From contig NZ_MXAP01000024.1 of NCBI RefSeq assembly GCF_002027555.1, positions 1 through 20,191 on the forward strand: 20,191 bases of DNA, given 5' to 3'. Each line of letters opens with the position of its first letter. Position 1 is the first letter of the stretch. The notes under the pieces were generated by a model that saw nothing but the letters and a program-made list of their open reading frames with translations, had not been told where the DNA came from and searched no databases. Shown here piece by piece: positions 1 through 8,027 of this stretch. This DNA is from Moraxella equi (GTDB taxonomy: Bacteria > Pseudomonadota > Gammaproteobacteria > Pseudomonadales > Moraxellaceae). The position numbers and the translations under genes are program-made.

Positions 1-339
1 TAACAGGAGCTCTCTTGAAAATGTGAATTTATTACATATTTTATTCTTTTTTTTACAAATTGTCTATTGATGATACAACCACATTAATCTACTTAAATGC
101 AATATTTTCACGTTTACAATAAAATAAGGTAAAATTTCAATGATTTAAACAAATAAAATATTGATTTTTAATGAAATATTTTTTATCAGAAAAATAAAAC
201 CGTTTGTCAAATTTTATCTTTTGACAGTGATAAATTTAAACACAGAATTAATAGTAACCAACCTATCACAAAAATACACATATACACTTAATTTGATACA
301 AATGAACACTAAAAAATTTAATCTCTATTATATTGCAAT

Positions 340-480
340 TAGGGCGTGCCCGCCTTTTGTATTTGCAATGAAAAAGTCTGTTTAAAAAAGTGGGGGGTCG
401 CACGTTTTTCAAGGAAAACATTATATTCCCCATAAACACTCTAAATTTTAAGTTGTATTATAAAAAGCAGGCACGTCCTA
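340..480 (-). mobile_element. MITE-like inverted-repeat element, copy 1
   Basis: This 141-bp element runs from TAGGGCGTGCCCGCC (340-354) to AGCAGGCACGTCCTA (466-480), whose reverse complement matches the left end with three mismatches. Read on the minus strand it shares three blocks with copy 3 (12886-13092): a TTTATAAYACAAYTTAAAAT block beside the end, TTTTCCTTGAAAAACGTGCG in the middle, and TTTTTCATTGCAAATACAAA before the other end. It lacks the central part of copy 3. The ends begin and finish with TA, which fits insertion at TA dinucleotides. There is no coding capacity, so it would be mobilised in trans. Confidence 0.75.
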
Positions 481-660
481 ATCATGATTGCGATTAAAAC
501 ATATTGAAACCACTGCGATATAACGATTTTACAGAATTTTGCAATTTTAAAATCTTGGAAAATATCAGGGTGTGTAAGTATACATGTTTTATTTCGCAGT
601 ACGTCTATTTAATGCCAACACATCACCATTAAAAAGGCAAAACCACAACGCAACGTTTTA

Positions 661-669
661 TGGTAAAAT
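661..669 (+). promoter_or_regulatory. Possible extended -10 promoter of the MATE gene
   Basis: TGGTAAAAT matches the extended -10 form TGnTAnnnT, 21 bases before the ATG at 691. No good -35 hexamer is visible at the usual distance, which is tolerated by extended -10 promoters. This is a weak call made from pattern alone. Confidence 0.35.
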
Positions 670-690
670 ACGCTTTTTTGAAAAATTGCC

Positions 691-2091
691 ATGCTCCTAA
701 ACCTAAACCGCCACAGCTTTGCTGATTATAAAAAAGAGTTCGTCGCTCTCGCCACACTCGCCCTGCCCATGCTCTTATCCCAAATCGCCCAAGTTGGGAC
801 GGGTTTTGTGGATACGGTCATGGCAGGCAGTGTCAGCAAAGAAGACTTGTCTGCGGTCGGATTGGGAAACAGTTTGTTTATTACCATCTACATCACTTTA
901 CTTGGGGTGATGACCGCCCTAAATCCCTTGATTGCCCAGCAGTATGGTGTGGTCAATAAGGGCGATGCTAAGGCAGGCGACATTGGCGAGCTGGGACGGC
1001 AAGGGCTGTGGTATGGACTGCTCATGGGCGTGATTGGCATGGTGCTGATTTGGGTGGCGATACTGCCCTTTGAGCATTATTTTGGTCATCTAAGCACCAA
1101 CACCCTTGCCGTTACCAAAGAGTATCTGTGGTTCATCGGACTTGCCATGCCTGCCGCCATGATACATCGGACCTTGCACGCTTATGCGTCCAGTCTTAAC
1201 AAACCCAAAGTTATCATGATTGTCAGTTGGCTGTGCTTTTTTGCCAACATTCCCCTAAACTACGTCTTTGTCTATGGTAAATTTGGCATGCCCGCCCTAG
1301 GCGGTGCAGGTTGTGGACTGGCAACCGCCATCGTCTTTTGGCTCAACGCCATCGTGCTTGGCATATACATCGCCAAAGACAGATATTTTCATGAATTTGG
1401 CTTAATGGACAAATTTAGCCTGCCCGACATCAAGCTCTTTGGCGACATCACCAAACTTGGCATACCCATCGGACTGTCATTTTTTATTGAAGTGAGCCTA
1501 TTTAGCTGTATCATGTTTTTGGTCGCAAGGCTGGACGGCAACACCGAAAACTACGTCGCCGCCCAACAAATCGCCATCAACATCACCTCACTCATCTTTA
1601 TGATACCCCAAAGCTTAGGGGTTGCTAGCACCGTGCGGGTCGGCATGGCGATGGGTCGGCGTGAACCTGAGTCTGCCCGTTATAGCAGTGGCGTGGCGTT
1701 ATCAGGTGCGGTCGCCATCTCATTTTTGACAGCTGCCTTTTTGGTCATCGGGCGAGAACAGCTGGCAACACTCTACACCAAGGACACGGCAGTCATTGCC
1801 ATCGCCTCCGCCATCATTCTCTATGCCGCCGCCTTTCAGCTGGTCGATGCGGTGCAATGCGTGGCAAGCTATGCCTTGCGTGGCTATAAAGTAACCACCG
1901 TGCCGATGATAATCCACATCATCGCATTTTGGGGTTGTGGGCTACTGCCTGGTATTGTGTTAGCGTTTTATATGGGCATGGGCATTTATGGTTTTTGGAC
2001 GGCACTGGTCATCTCACTGGCAGTGGCGGCGGTGTTTTTGGGTTGGTATTTGGAGCGGTATAGCAAACGCATGGTGAGCATGGTGCATTGA
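691..2091 (+). CDS. norM: NorM-type MATE family multidrug exporter
   Basis: The 466-residue protein has the length and all-through hydrophobic pattern of MATE exporters, with about 12 membrane segments in two similar halves. The N-terminal segment (LALPMLLSQIAQVGTGFVDTV, about residues 22-42) with its P and Q-x-x-x-x-G-x-x-D pattern, followed by MAGxxS and LSAVGLGNS, is typical of the NorM branch. A second-half counterpart includes AAQQIAINI and SLGVASTVRVGMAMGR. Family members sit in the inner membrane and expel cationic drugs and dyes by Na+ or H+ antiport; the substrate here is unknown. It starts at an ATG with no strong Shine-Dalgarno sequence. A lipoprotein gene follows 90 bases later on the same strand. 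Confidence 0.92.
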   Translation: MLLNLNRHSFADYKKEFVALATLALPMLLSQIAQVGTGFVDTVMAGSVSKEDLSAVGLGNSLFITIYITLLGVMTALNPLIAQQYGVVNKGDAKAGDIGELGRQGLWYGLLMGVIGMVLIWVAILPFEHYFGHLSTNTLAVTKEYLWFIGLAMPAAMIHRTLHAYASSLNKPKVIMIVSWLCFFANIPLNYVFVYGKFGMPALGGAGCGLATAIVFWLNAIVLGIYIAKDRYFHEFGLMDKFSLPDIKLFGDITKLGIPIGLSFFIEVSLFSCIMFLVARLDGNTENYVAAQQIAINITSLIFMIPQSLGVASTVRVGMAMGRREPESARYSSGVALSGAVAISFLTAAFLVIGREQLATLYTKDTAVIAIASAIILYAAAFQLVDAVQCVASYALRGYKVTTVPMIIHIIAFWGCGLLPGIVLAFYMGMGIYGFWTALVISLAVAAVFLGWYLERYSKRMVSMVH

Positions 2092-2116
2092 CAAATTTTT
2101 AAAAATCAGGCATAGT
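2088..2116 (+). promoter_or_regulatory. Possible sigma-70 promoter of the lipoprotein gene
   Basis: TTGACA (2088-2093) overlaps the stop codon of the MATE gene and lies 17 bases before CATAGT (2111-2116), a 4/6 match to TATAAT. Transcription would start near 2123, ahead of the ATG at 2182. The perfect -35 makes it plausible, so the lipoprotein need not depend on read-through. Confidence 0.45.
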
Positions 2117-2181
2117 AGCACAACTGTTTTAAGGGCAATACCCCCGTTTTAGGGATGACCGCCCATCACGTAGGACTGCTT

Positions 2182-2916
2182 ATGAAATCATACGCACTTA
2201 TCCCAGTTGGCACTGCTCTTGTTCTCACCCTACTGACTGCTTGCGGTCACTCAGGGGGCGACCATGCTACCAGTGCCAATGCTGATATCCACGCCAATGA
2301 ACAGCTCGGGACGACATGGGGCGATGAGATTCGCTCACCCTCCAAGCACGTCTCGGTCACTTACCTAAGTGATGATCCCATTGACCAAAATGTCGTTCGC
2401 TACGCCGCCAAAGCATTCACAGGCAAAACCTTAAATAGCGTCTCGCTTCATCATGGCAAAGTCAATCTCAGCTTTACCGACGATAACGGCAATACCCTAC
2501 CCATCACCCGAGAAAACAGCGATTATTACCTAAGTGCCACCGAAGGGCAAAAATACACCCTACGCTACACCAACACCAGCGACAACACTTATGCCATCAT
2601 CGCCAGCGTGGATGGGCTAAATGTCATCACAGGCGAGCGTGCTTCGGTGCATGGCAGTAGTTATATTCTAAACCCACACGCCACCCTGCTCATCGAAGGC
2701 TTTCGTAAAAACGACAGTGCCGTGGCAGGTTTTACCTTTGGCAAGCCCGAACAAAGCTACGCCAATCATTCGGACAACGGCTCCATAGACAACACAGGAG
2801 TTATCGGCACCGCCATCTATGAAGTTCGCCTTGATGATGAATCCACACCAAAATTTGCCCCACCACCCAACAGCAAGCCCAACACCCAACCACAGGCATT
2901 CCCTGCGGATAAATAA
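2182..2916 (+). CDS. Secreted lipoprotein of unknown function
   Basis: I do not recognise a named family. The start at 2182 is chosen because AGGA (2172-2175) lies six bases upstream and the product then begins with a normal lipoprotein signal: MKS, a hydrophobic stretch and LLTAC, with the lipidated Cys at residue 21. An upstream ATG at 2155 would only add nine polar residues. The 244-residue product has a Ser/His/Asp-rich linker, then a region (about residues 120-195) with YTLRYTNTSDNTYAIIASVDGLNV and an ILNPHATLLIEGFRK segment that looks like a beta-sandwich, and a Pro/Asn-rich tail. It is probably anchored in the outer membrane facing the periplasm. A hairpin terminator follows. The role is not predictable from sequence. 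Confidence 0.8.
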   Translation: MKSYALIPVGTALVLTLLTACGHSGGDHATSANADIHANEQLGTTWGDEIRSPSKHVSVTYLSDDPIDQNVVRYAAKAFTGKTLNSVSLHHGKVNLSFTDDNGNTLPITRENSDYYLSATEGQKYTLRYTNTSDNTYAIIASVDGLNVITGERASVHGSSYILNPHATLLIEGFRKNDSAVAGFTFGKPEQSYANHSDNGSIDNTGVIGTAIYEVRLDDESTPKFAPPPNSKPNTQPQAFPADK

Positions 2917-2961
2917 GTGTGTAAGATAGCCTAATACTCAAATCATTTGCCAGCCCATTAA

Positions 2962-2991
2962 AAAATAGCCATGTTATTGCACGGCTATTTT
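2962..2991 (+). terminator. Hairpin terminator after the lipoprotein gene
   Basis: AAAATAGCC (2962-2970) and GGCTATTTT (2983-2991) form a perfect 9-bp stem around a 12-base loop, followed by a T-rich stretch. The A-rich 5' side and T-rich 3' side would let it work in both directions. Confidence 0.75.
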
Positions 2992-3070
2992 CTATTTGCT
3001 TTTTAATTTCGGCATTGTTCACCAACTATACATACACCCAACCAACTTGATATTTACCACGGGTTTGTGG

Positions 3071-3127
3071 GGGTGTGCTGAGCACACCCTTTGATGATAT
3101 TACCATACAAGGCGTGCTCAGCACGCC
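3071..3127. repeat. Paired inverted hairpins, REP-doublet-like
   Basis: GGGTGTGC-TGA-GCACACCC (3071-3089) and GGCGTGC-TCA-GCACGCC (3111-3127, extendable by an A-T pair) are two perfect short hairpins 21 bases apart. Their cores GTGCTGAGCAC and GTGCTCAGCAC are reverse complements, so the pair is arranged head to head, as in REP or BIME doublets. The second hairpin ends 14 bases from the stop of the decayed transposase, so it might instead be part of that element's end. Function unknown. Confidence 0.55.
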
Positions 3128-3141
3128 TCTACGTCCACACA

Positions 3142-3880
3142 TCATTGTATTTGTAGTAATTTTAAAGTTTCTTGGATGTAACTCAGCCCATCATCCCACT
3201 TAGCAAACAGTAAGTTCAGTGAGTTCTCTATCATCTTTTGGCATTTGAAATAACACTTGGTTTTGCGTTTAAACCTTGCAAGAAAATGCCTTATCCTACT
3301 GTTATAACCTTCAACAGTAAAGGTTTATTTTTTGCTTTATAAGTGCTTATGGATTGGAATGACATCTGCATAAACATTCCAGTAATCACTACAAAACAGA
3401 TTGATATTAGGTGTATTTAGTTGGTTGTATAATCTCTTAAAGGTCTTACTGTCTCGTTTGCCACAAACAAAACCTAAGACTTGTTTGGTGTCTCTACTAA
3501 TGACAATCGGGCTTTAGCAGTAGTTTTTTTAAACTTGCTGTAACTGTGAATTTCATCAAGCTCCACAATGTCAATTTATTCATTGTACTGGGTTGAATTG
3601 GCATTGTAGATGTCTTGATGTTTAACACTAAGTTCTTTTACCCAATAATACACGGTACTATACCCAATGCCAAGCACACGACCAATGGCACGAAAGCCTA
3701 GACCTTCAAGATGCATGTCAAGGCTAGCTTTCTAACACTTTCATCTTTTTTGTTGCTTTTGTAAAGCATGGTAAAGTGATATTTACAGTCTTTACATTGG
3801 TATCTTTGTTTACCATAAGCAAAGCCTGCTTTAACAATGTGATTGGATTGGCATTTTGGGCAATAATCTAAGGGTGTCAT
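3142..3880 (-). pseudogene. Decayed IS1-family transposase
   Basis: Read from 3880 downward, the frame opens with a zinc-ribbon segment (CPKCQSNHIVKAGFAYGKQRY then CKDC) like InsA of IS1. After a frameshift near 3715 it continues as a helix-turn-helix part (GFRAIGRVLGIGYSTVYYWVK). Next come fragments of the catalytic domain: DIVELDEIHSY (first Asp), LFCSDYWNVYADVIP (second Asp), and EGYNSRIRHFLARFKRKT, which carries the Glu. Stops interrupt it near 3576, 3335 and 3325, with another frame change near 3480. With at least two frameshifts and three stops it cannot make transposase. I could not identify terminal inverted repeats, so the element borders are not defined. Confidence 0.85.
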
Positions 3881-3971
3881 GAGCTGTTTGGTCTTTGGTT
3901 GTTTCGGTTATTATGGAGTGGGTGTTAGCTTGGGTATAGGTTTTGAACGATGCCGATTTTTCTTTTATGCC

Positions 3972-4000
3972 TTGCCAATCCTAGCATTTGCCCTTAAAAT
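3972..4000 (+). promoter_or_regulatory. Likely metX promoter
   Basis: TTGCCA (3972-3977) and TAAAAT (3995-4000) are separated by 17 bases and lie 31 bases before the metX GTG. The site lies outside the decayed transposase. I see no methionine-type operator or riboswitch fold in the short leader. Confidence 0.5.
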
Positions 4001-4030
4001 ATAGCTTTAAAAATAAAAAAGAGCAACAAC

Positions 4031-5263
4031 GTGGACAACTCATCCCCCTACTTTGCCCCCCATCTAGACCCGACATCTGTTGGTATCGTAACGCCCCAAA
4101 CCTTGCATTTTGATGAGCCATTAACCCTAGAATGCGAGCGGGTGTTGCCGTCATTTGACCTAGTCATCGAGACCTATGGCAAGCTAAATGCCGACAAATC
4201 CAACGCCATTTTAATCTGCCATGCCCTATCAGGCTCACACCATGCCGCAGGCTATCATAGTGAGAATGATACTAAGGCTGGCTGGTGGGATAACCTAATT
4301 GGCAATGGCAAAGCGATAGACACGAGCCGATTTTTTGTGGTGTGCCTAAACAACATCGGCTCCTGCCACGGTTCCACAGGCCCTACCACCATCAATCCTG
4401 CCACAGGCGAGATTTGGGGGGCGGATTTTCCACTCATCACGATAAAGGACTGGGTAAAAACGCAAGTCATGCTCTCAGACCGCTTGGGCATTGCCAAATG
4501 GCACGCCATTGTGGGCGGTTCTATGGGCGGTATGCAAGCCCTGCAATGGTCAGTGGACTACCCCAACCGCCTAGAACGTGCCGTCATCATCGCAAGCACG
4601 CCCAAGCTGTCCGCCCAAAACATCGCCTTTAACGAAGTCGCTCGTCAGTCCATCCTATCCGACCCCAACTTTTATGATGGCTGGTATCTCAAAAAAAATG
4701 CCTACCCCCGCCACGGACTGATTTTGGCACGCATGGTGGGGCATATCACCTACATCACCGAAGAGGCAATGAAAGCCAAGTTCGGACGAGACTTGAAGTC
4801 TGGCAAATTCATGTACGGCTATGATGTGGAATTTCAAGTAGAGAGCTATTTGCGTTATCAAGGCGAGCGATTTAGCAAAAATTTTGATGCCAATACCTAC
4901 TTGCTTATGACAAAAGCACTGGATTATTTTGACCCGACACGGGATTACACACCAGACGATTTGGATGAAAAAGAAGCCTTAAAACAAACGCTTGCCCGCA
5001 CCAAATGCCAATTTCTCATCGTCTCATTTACCACCGATTGGCGGTTCACACCCGAGCGGTCGGTTGAGATTGTGGACGCTTTAGTGGCGAACGATAAGCG
5101 AGTGACCTTTGTCAATGTGGATGCACCGCATGGGCATGATTCATTTTTGTTTGACATTCCCCGTTATACGACTGCTGTTCGGGGATTTTTGAACGCCCCT
5201 GTCATCAAACGACAAACAGGCGACATCACACCCCAAGAGATTTCACAATTGGCAAGACAATAA
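4031..5263 (+). CDS. metX: Homoserine O-acyltransferase MetX
   Basis: This enzyme acylates L-homoserine, the entry step of methionine synthesis. It is an alpha/beta-hydrolase of 410 residues with the MetX signature [12 protein letters not shown], the nucleophile elbow GGSMGGMQ (Ser164), an Asp in [11 protein letters not shown] (Asp336) and the final His in HGHDSFL (His369), so the catalytic triad is complete. The start is a GTG at 4031 with a weak AAGAG seven bases upstream. metW follows 13 bases downstream, the usual pairing in proteobacteria. Members of this family use acetyl-CoA or succinyl-CoA, and sequence reading alone does not tell me which applies here. The product is cytoplasmic. Confidence 0.95.
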   Translation: MDNSSPYFAPHLDPTSVGIVTPQTLHFDEPLTLECERVLPSFDLVIETYGKLNADKSNAILICHALSGSHHAAGYHSENDTKAGWWDNLIGNGKAIDTSRFFVVCLNNIGSCHGSTGPTTINPATGEIWGADFPLITIKDWVKTQVMLSDRLGIAKWHAIVGGSMGGMQALQWSVDYPNRLERAVIIASTPKLSAQNIAFNEVARQSILSDPNFYDGWYLKKNAYPRHGLILARMVGHITYITEEAMKAKFGRDLKSGKFMYGYDVEFQVESYLRYQGERFSKNFDANTYLLMTKALDYFDPTRDYTPDDLDEKEALKQTLARTKCQFLIVSFTTDWRFTPERSVEIVDALVANDKRVTFVNVDAPHGHDSFLFDIPRYTTAVRGFLNAPVIKRQTGDITPQEISQLARQ

Positions 5264-5276
5264 AACAAGGAAACTC

Positions 5277-5894
5277 ATGAATAACATCGACCACCAACTT
5301 GCCGAAAAATGGATAAAACCCAACTCAAAAGTCCTAGATTTGGGCTGTGGGGACGGCACGCTACTGGCTCACCTGCAAGAGCGTCTGGGCGTGTTTGGCT
5401 ATGGCATTGAGATTGACCCCGACAAAATCAATGAAGGCATTGCCAAAGGGCTAAACATCGTGGAGCAAGACCTAAATGACGGTTTGGCTCGCTTTGCCGA
5501 TAACAGTTTTGATACAGTCGTTATGGCTCGTGCCTTGCAAGCGGTCAAAAACCCTGAAACCCTGCTCAATGATATGCTAAGGGTTGCCAAATTTGGCATT
5601 GTAACTTTTCCCAACTTCGCCTATTGGCAAAACCGCATTTATCTTGGTATTAAGGGCATCATGCCGATGAGTGAGACCTTGCCCCACCAATGGTACAACA
5701 CGCCCAACATTCATCTTTGCACTTTTAAGGACTTTGAACGGCTGTGCCACGACAACAACATTCGAATTTTGGACACGGTCGCCCTATGGGACAATCCCAA
5801 TCCCAAAATCCCTGCCTTTATCCGTGATAAAGCCGTCAAAAAAGCCCCCAATCTCTTGGCGGATGTGGCGGTGTTTCGGATTGCCAAAGGTTAA
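5277..5894 (+). CDS. metW: Methionine biosynthesis protein MetW
   Basis: MetW is the usual partner of MetX in proteobacteria and is thought to be needed for its acyltransferase activity. The 205-residue protein has a methyltransferase-like fold: motif I VLDLGCGDG (residues 19-27), an acidic EIDPDKI strand end, and VVMARALQAVKNP. Later come FPNFAYWQNRIYLGIKGIMP and LPHQWYNTPNIHLCTFKDF, typical of MetW. AGGA (5267-5270) precedes the ATG by six bases, and the 13-base gap from metX implies one operon. A short repeat element begins two bases after the stop codon. Confidence 0.93.
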   Translation: MNNIDHQLAEKWIKPNSKVLDLGCGDGTLLAHLQERLGVFGYGIEIDPDKINEGIAKGLNIVEQDLNDGLARFADNSFDTVVMARALQAVKNPETLLNDMLRVAKFGIVTFPNFAYWQNRIYLGIKGIMPMSETLPHQWYNTPNIHLCTFKDFERLCHDNNIRILDTVALWDNPNPKIPAFIRDKAVKKAPNLLADVAVFRIAKG

Positions 5895-5895
5895 T

Positions 5896-6025
5896 TAGGG
5901 CATGCCTACCATGAATAACATTTTTTATAAAATAAGATGAAAATTTGACAATCTTAATCAATTTTTGCATGAAAAATGGCTAAATCTTGTTTTTCATTGC
6001 AAATACCAAAGGCAGGCACGCCCTA
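5896..6025 (+). mobile_element. MITE-like inverted-repeat element, copy 2
   Basis: This 130-bp element runs from TAGGGCATGCCTACC (5896-5910) to GGCAGGCACGCCCTA (6011-6025); the ends are inverted repeats matching at 13 of 15 positions. Its right half is nearly identical to copy 3, sharing TTTTTGCATGAAAAATGGCT and the terminal TTGCAAATACcAAAGGCAG block. It lacks the 79 bases that in copy 3 lie between two TTTTTCAT direct repeats; here a single TTTTTCAT (5990-5997) remains. It sits immediately after metW, where the paired ends could also fold in the mRNA. Confidence 0.8.
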
Positions 6026-6141
6026 CATTTTAACCAGCAAACACCATCAAATAACTGATAAATGATGTTACAAAATTTGACATGTTTAGCCAGTGAAAAA
6101 ATTGAGTTTATCACTCATTAATGGTATGATAAAGAATTAAT

Positions 6142-6171
6142 TTGACATTTGTCATACATCTTAAATATAAT
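6142..6171 (+). promoter_or_regulatory. Sigma-70 promoter of the Sel1-repeat gene
   Basis: TTGACA (6142-6147) and TATAAT (6166-6171) are both perfect matches, 18 bases apart. The expected start near 6178 leaves a leader of about 14 bases. This is the best consensus promoter in the window. Confidence 0.75.
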
Positions 6172-6191
6172 CTCAACCACAGGTCGTCGTC

Positions 6192-6770
6192 ATGAAACGT
6201 TTAAAACTTAGCATTTTATCCACCCTACTTTTGGCAGGTGTTGCCAACGCTGAACTTATCTCAAATGTACCGCTTGATGTCTCTCGTTTTGAGATTATGG
6301 ACATCTCATCACTTGCCAATCAAGCAAGCAGTGGCAACCATCACGCCCAATTTTTCCTAGCCAAACGCCTACAAAAAGGTGAAGGCGTTGCCAAAGACCC
6401 TGCCAAAGCCGTGCATTGGTACACTCAAGCTGCCCAAAAAGACATCGCCCCTGCTCAGCTAAACCTAGGACTCATGTATCTGCGTGGCGAAGGTGTCAAA
6501 GCTAGCATGAGTGAAGGTCGCAAATGGCTAGAACGTGCCGCTCATCTGGGCGACAACCGTGCCAGCTATGCACTTGCAATGATTGATGAAAAACAGCAAC
6601 GCTATGTGGATGCCTACAAATGGTATGACCTATCTAGCCGTGACGGTATGCTTGATAACGGCATTCGTGATAAAGCCCAAGCCAAAATCGGTCAGCTTGC
6701 CCTAAACCTATCATCAAGCGACATCGAAAAAGCCAAAACCAGTGCCAATGATTGGTTTACCATCAAATAA
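6192..6770 (+). CDS. Exported Sel1-like repeat protein
   Basis: The 192-residue product begins with a cleavable signal (MKRLKLSILSTLLLAGVANA, cut expected after residue 20). It then has about three Sel1/TPR-like helical repeats: residues 49-84 (AQFFLAKRLQKGEGV with WYTQAA), 85-120 (AQLNLGLMYLRGEGV with WLERAA) and a less typical 121-152 (ASYALAMI with AYKWYDLSS). Such proteins are protein-protein scaffolds, here expected in the periplasm. No partner is indicated by the neighbours. AGG at 6181-6183 precedes the ATG by eight bases. The gene has its own strong promoter and terminator, so it is a single-gene unit. The specific role is unknown. Confidence 0.85.
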   Translation: MKRLKLSILSTLLLAGVANAELISNVPLDVSRFEIMDISSLANQASSGNHHAQFFLAKRLQKGEGVAKDPAKAVHWYTQAAQKDIAPAQLNLGLMYLRGEGVKASMSEGRKWLERAAHLGDNRASYALAMIDEKQQRYVDAYKWYDLSSRDGMLDNGIRDKAQAKIGQLALNLSSSDIEKAKTSANDWFTIK

Positions 6771-6787
6771 TCATTTACCCACTCACC

Positions 6788-6819
6788 AAAAAGCCCATGA
6801 CATCATGCATGGGCTTTTT
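6788..6819 (+). terminator. Strong hairpin terminator after the Sel1-repeat gene
   Basis: AAAAAGCCCATG (6788-6799) pairs perfectly with CATGGGCTTTTT (6808-6819) around an 8-base loop. The stem has A and T runs on its two sides. It sits between two convergent genes and may serve both. Confidence 0.85.
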
Positions 6820-6908
6820 AAATGCGACTTCGATTTAAACGAAAATTCAGTTCAGTTTTGGGCTACCGCCCTAAGTTTTAATCAAAATACACTCACCATT
6901 TTATACGT

Positions 6909-7559
6909 TTACCATTTTTGCCAAAATGCCTTATCATGAAAATCAGGCACAGGGGCAGAACTGACAGCAAAGTAATGCAAATCACCTTTGATGTTTAGTA
7001 TCGCACATGGGTTGACGAGTGTCTGCTCGGGCAACAAATCCGCCACGGCTGACACATCAAGACTGACATGACGCTCGTATACCAGCACGTTATCATTATC
7101 ATCGGCACGCCACGACAGAGTCACTTTATCGGTCTGTATGGGCGTAGCGGGCGTACGATAATCGCTAAAATGATACAGAGCATAACGTCCATCAGGAGCG
7201 ATGTTCATCTCAATACAACCGCCATCTGCCAAACCAATAAAGCATTCTAGGCAGGTCTCCTGCCACAGCCCATCGGCACGCTTGATGTTATCATCATGAT
7301 AATTGGCAAAATGCAGTCCGTCCACCTTTTCAATCATAAAACTCATGTTAATCACATGCTTACCCCCGTGCATGTCTTCACTGATATAGGCATGAACTTT
7401 GGGGGCAGGCTTGTTTTTTTGGGCATTTTGCAGGTCTTGCAATACAAACAACCGCTCTCTTTGCATGACCGAATTATCATCATAATAAAACTCGGTAAAG
7501 TGTGACAGCGACAGCAAGCTAAACAGTTTATCAATGGGATTTGCGGTAAAAAAATTCAT
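6909..7559 (-). CDS. DOMON-like domain protein
   Basis: The 216-residue protein resembles the DOMON-like/CBM9-like hypothetical family. The conserved centre is DGLWQETCLECFIG (about residues 97-110), followed by CIEMNIAPDGRYALYHFSDYR (about 115-135), where related proteins have an LEFNFSPSGxWAAY-type segment. The C-terminal ILNIKGDLHYFAVS and PDFHDKAFW also fit. The start at 7559 is chosen because AAGGGA lies about six bases upstream; a TTG further out would overlap yhbY. There is no signal peptide, so it is probably cytoplasmic. It begins 22 bases after yhbY and is probably cotranscribed. Ligand and function are unknown. Confidence 0.75.
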   Translation of the reverse strand: MNFFTANPIDKLFSLLSLSHFTEFYYDDNSVMQRERLFVLQDLQNAQKNKPAPKVHAYISEDMHGGKHVINMSFMIEKVDGLHFANYHDDNIKRADGLWQETCLECFIGLADGGCIEMNIAPDGRYALYHFSDYRTPATPIQTDKVTLSWRADDNDNVLVYERHVSLDVSAVADLLPEQTLVNPCAILNIKGDLHYFAVSSAPVPDFHDKAFWQKW

Positions 7560-7581
7560 GACATTCCCTTTTGTTGAATTC

Positions 7582-7911
7582 CTAAAAACCAAATCTTACC
7601 AAATTAGACAATTTGTCGTTAGGTTCATCATTTTTACGAAACAGTAGCACCATACGCCCGATATGGTGCACCACTTGACTGTCTGTGGCATCGGCTAGGG
7701 CGGCGGCACATTCTTTGCGTTCATCTGATGAGCCTGCTGGGATTTTGACTTTGATGAGTTCGTGGTCACTTAGGGCACGGGCGGTCTCTTCGATGAGCGT
7801 GGGCGTCAAGCCATTACCACCCACCATGATGATGGGATTTAGGCGATGACCGATGCCCCGTAGTTCTTTTAGGGTGTCGTTAGATAGGTTGTTAAAATTG
7901 GGTTTTGCCAT
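7582..7911 (-). CDS. yhbY: YhbY-type CRM-domain RNA-binding protein
   Basis: The product is a 109-residue single CRM (CRS1-YhbY) domain, the normal size of YhbY. It contains the GxxG loop in IIMVGGNGLTPTLIEET, then HELIKVKI and a VVHHIGRMVLLFRK strand. YhbY associates with pre-50S ribosomal particles. The start is the ATG at 7911 (MAKPNFNN); a TTG four codons earlier is not needed. It is divergent from rlmE-ftsH, the same arrangement as in E. coli, which supports both identifications. The RNA-methylation partner is across the 116-base divergent region. Confidence 0.9.
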   Translation of the reverse strand: MAKPNFNNLSNDTLKELRGIGHRLNPIIMVGGNGLTPTLIEETARALSDHELIKVKIPAGSSDERKECAAALADATDSQVVHHIGRMVLLFRKNDEPNDKLSNLVRFGF

Positions 7912-7950
7912 AAAATGTCTCAAAACAGGTTTTTAAATAAATTAATGTTC

Positions 7951-7959
7951 ATTATAACA
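7951..7959 (-). promoter_or_regulatory. Extended -10 promoter of yhbY
   Basis: On the minus strand the sequence reads TGTTATAAT, a perfect extended -10 (TGnTATAAT), with TATAAT at 7956-7951. It lies about 40 bases upstream of the yhbY ATG. No good -35 is evident, as allowed for this promoter class. Confidence 0.6.
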
Positions 7960-8027
7960 AAAATATACCAAATTTTCTCATAAAAATGTTAAACTAAGCA
8001 GTTATTTTAATTCATCAACACCGACCA

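Larger units (their letters stand above)
1..690. other. AT-rich intergenic stretch upstream of the MATE gene
   Basis: No convincing gene is visible. A 74-codon open frame (161-385, +) starts in AT-rich sequence with no ribosome site, has no recognisable domain, and its last residues (RACPPFVFAMK) are simply the translated end of the short inverted-repeat element at 340-480. The rest is A/T-biased DNA with no tRNA-like fold. The only other signal is a possible extended -10 just before the MATE gene. The left edge of the window may cut through the regulatory region of a gene outside it. Confidence 0.6.

Noticed and set aside
161..385. 74-codon open frame in the first AT-rich gap
   Set aside because: No ribosome site or domain, and its end is translated repeat element; the RACPPFVFAMK peptide recurs from copy 3 as an artefact.
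4001..4030. Methionine riboswitch or operator ahead of metX
   Set aside because: The leader from the predicted start is about 24 bases, too short for a riboswitch, and no repeated MET-box-like words are present.
6742..6939. 65-codon frame over the Sel1 gene end and terminator
   Set aside because: It runs through the Sel1 stop region and a strong terminator, has no domain, and looks like a shadow frame.
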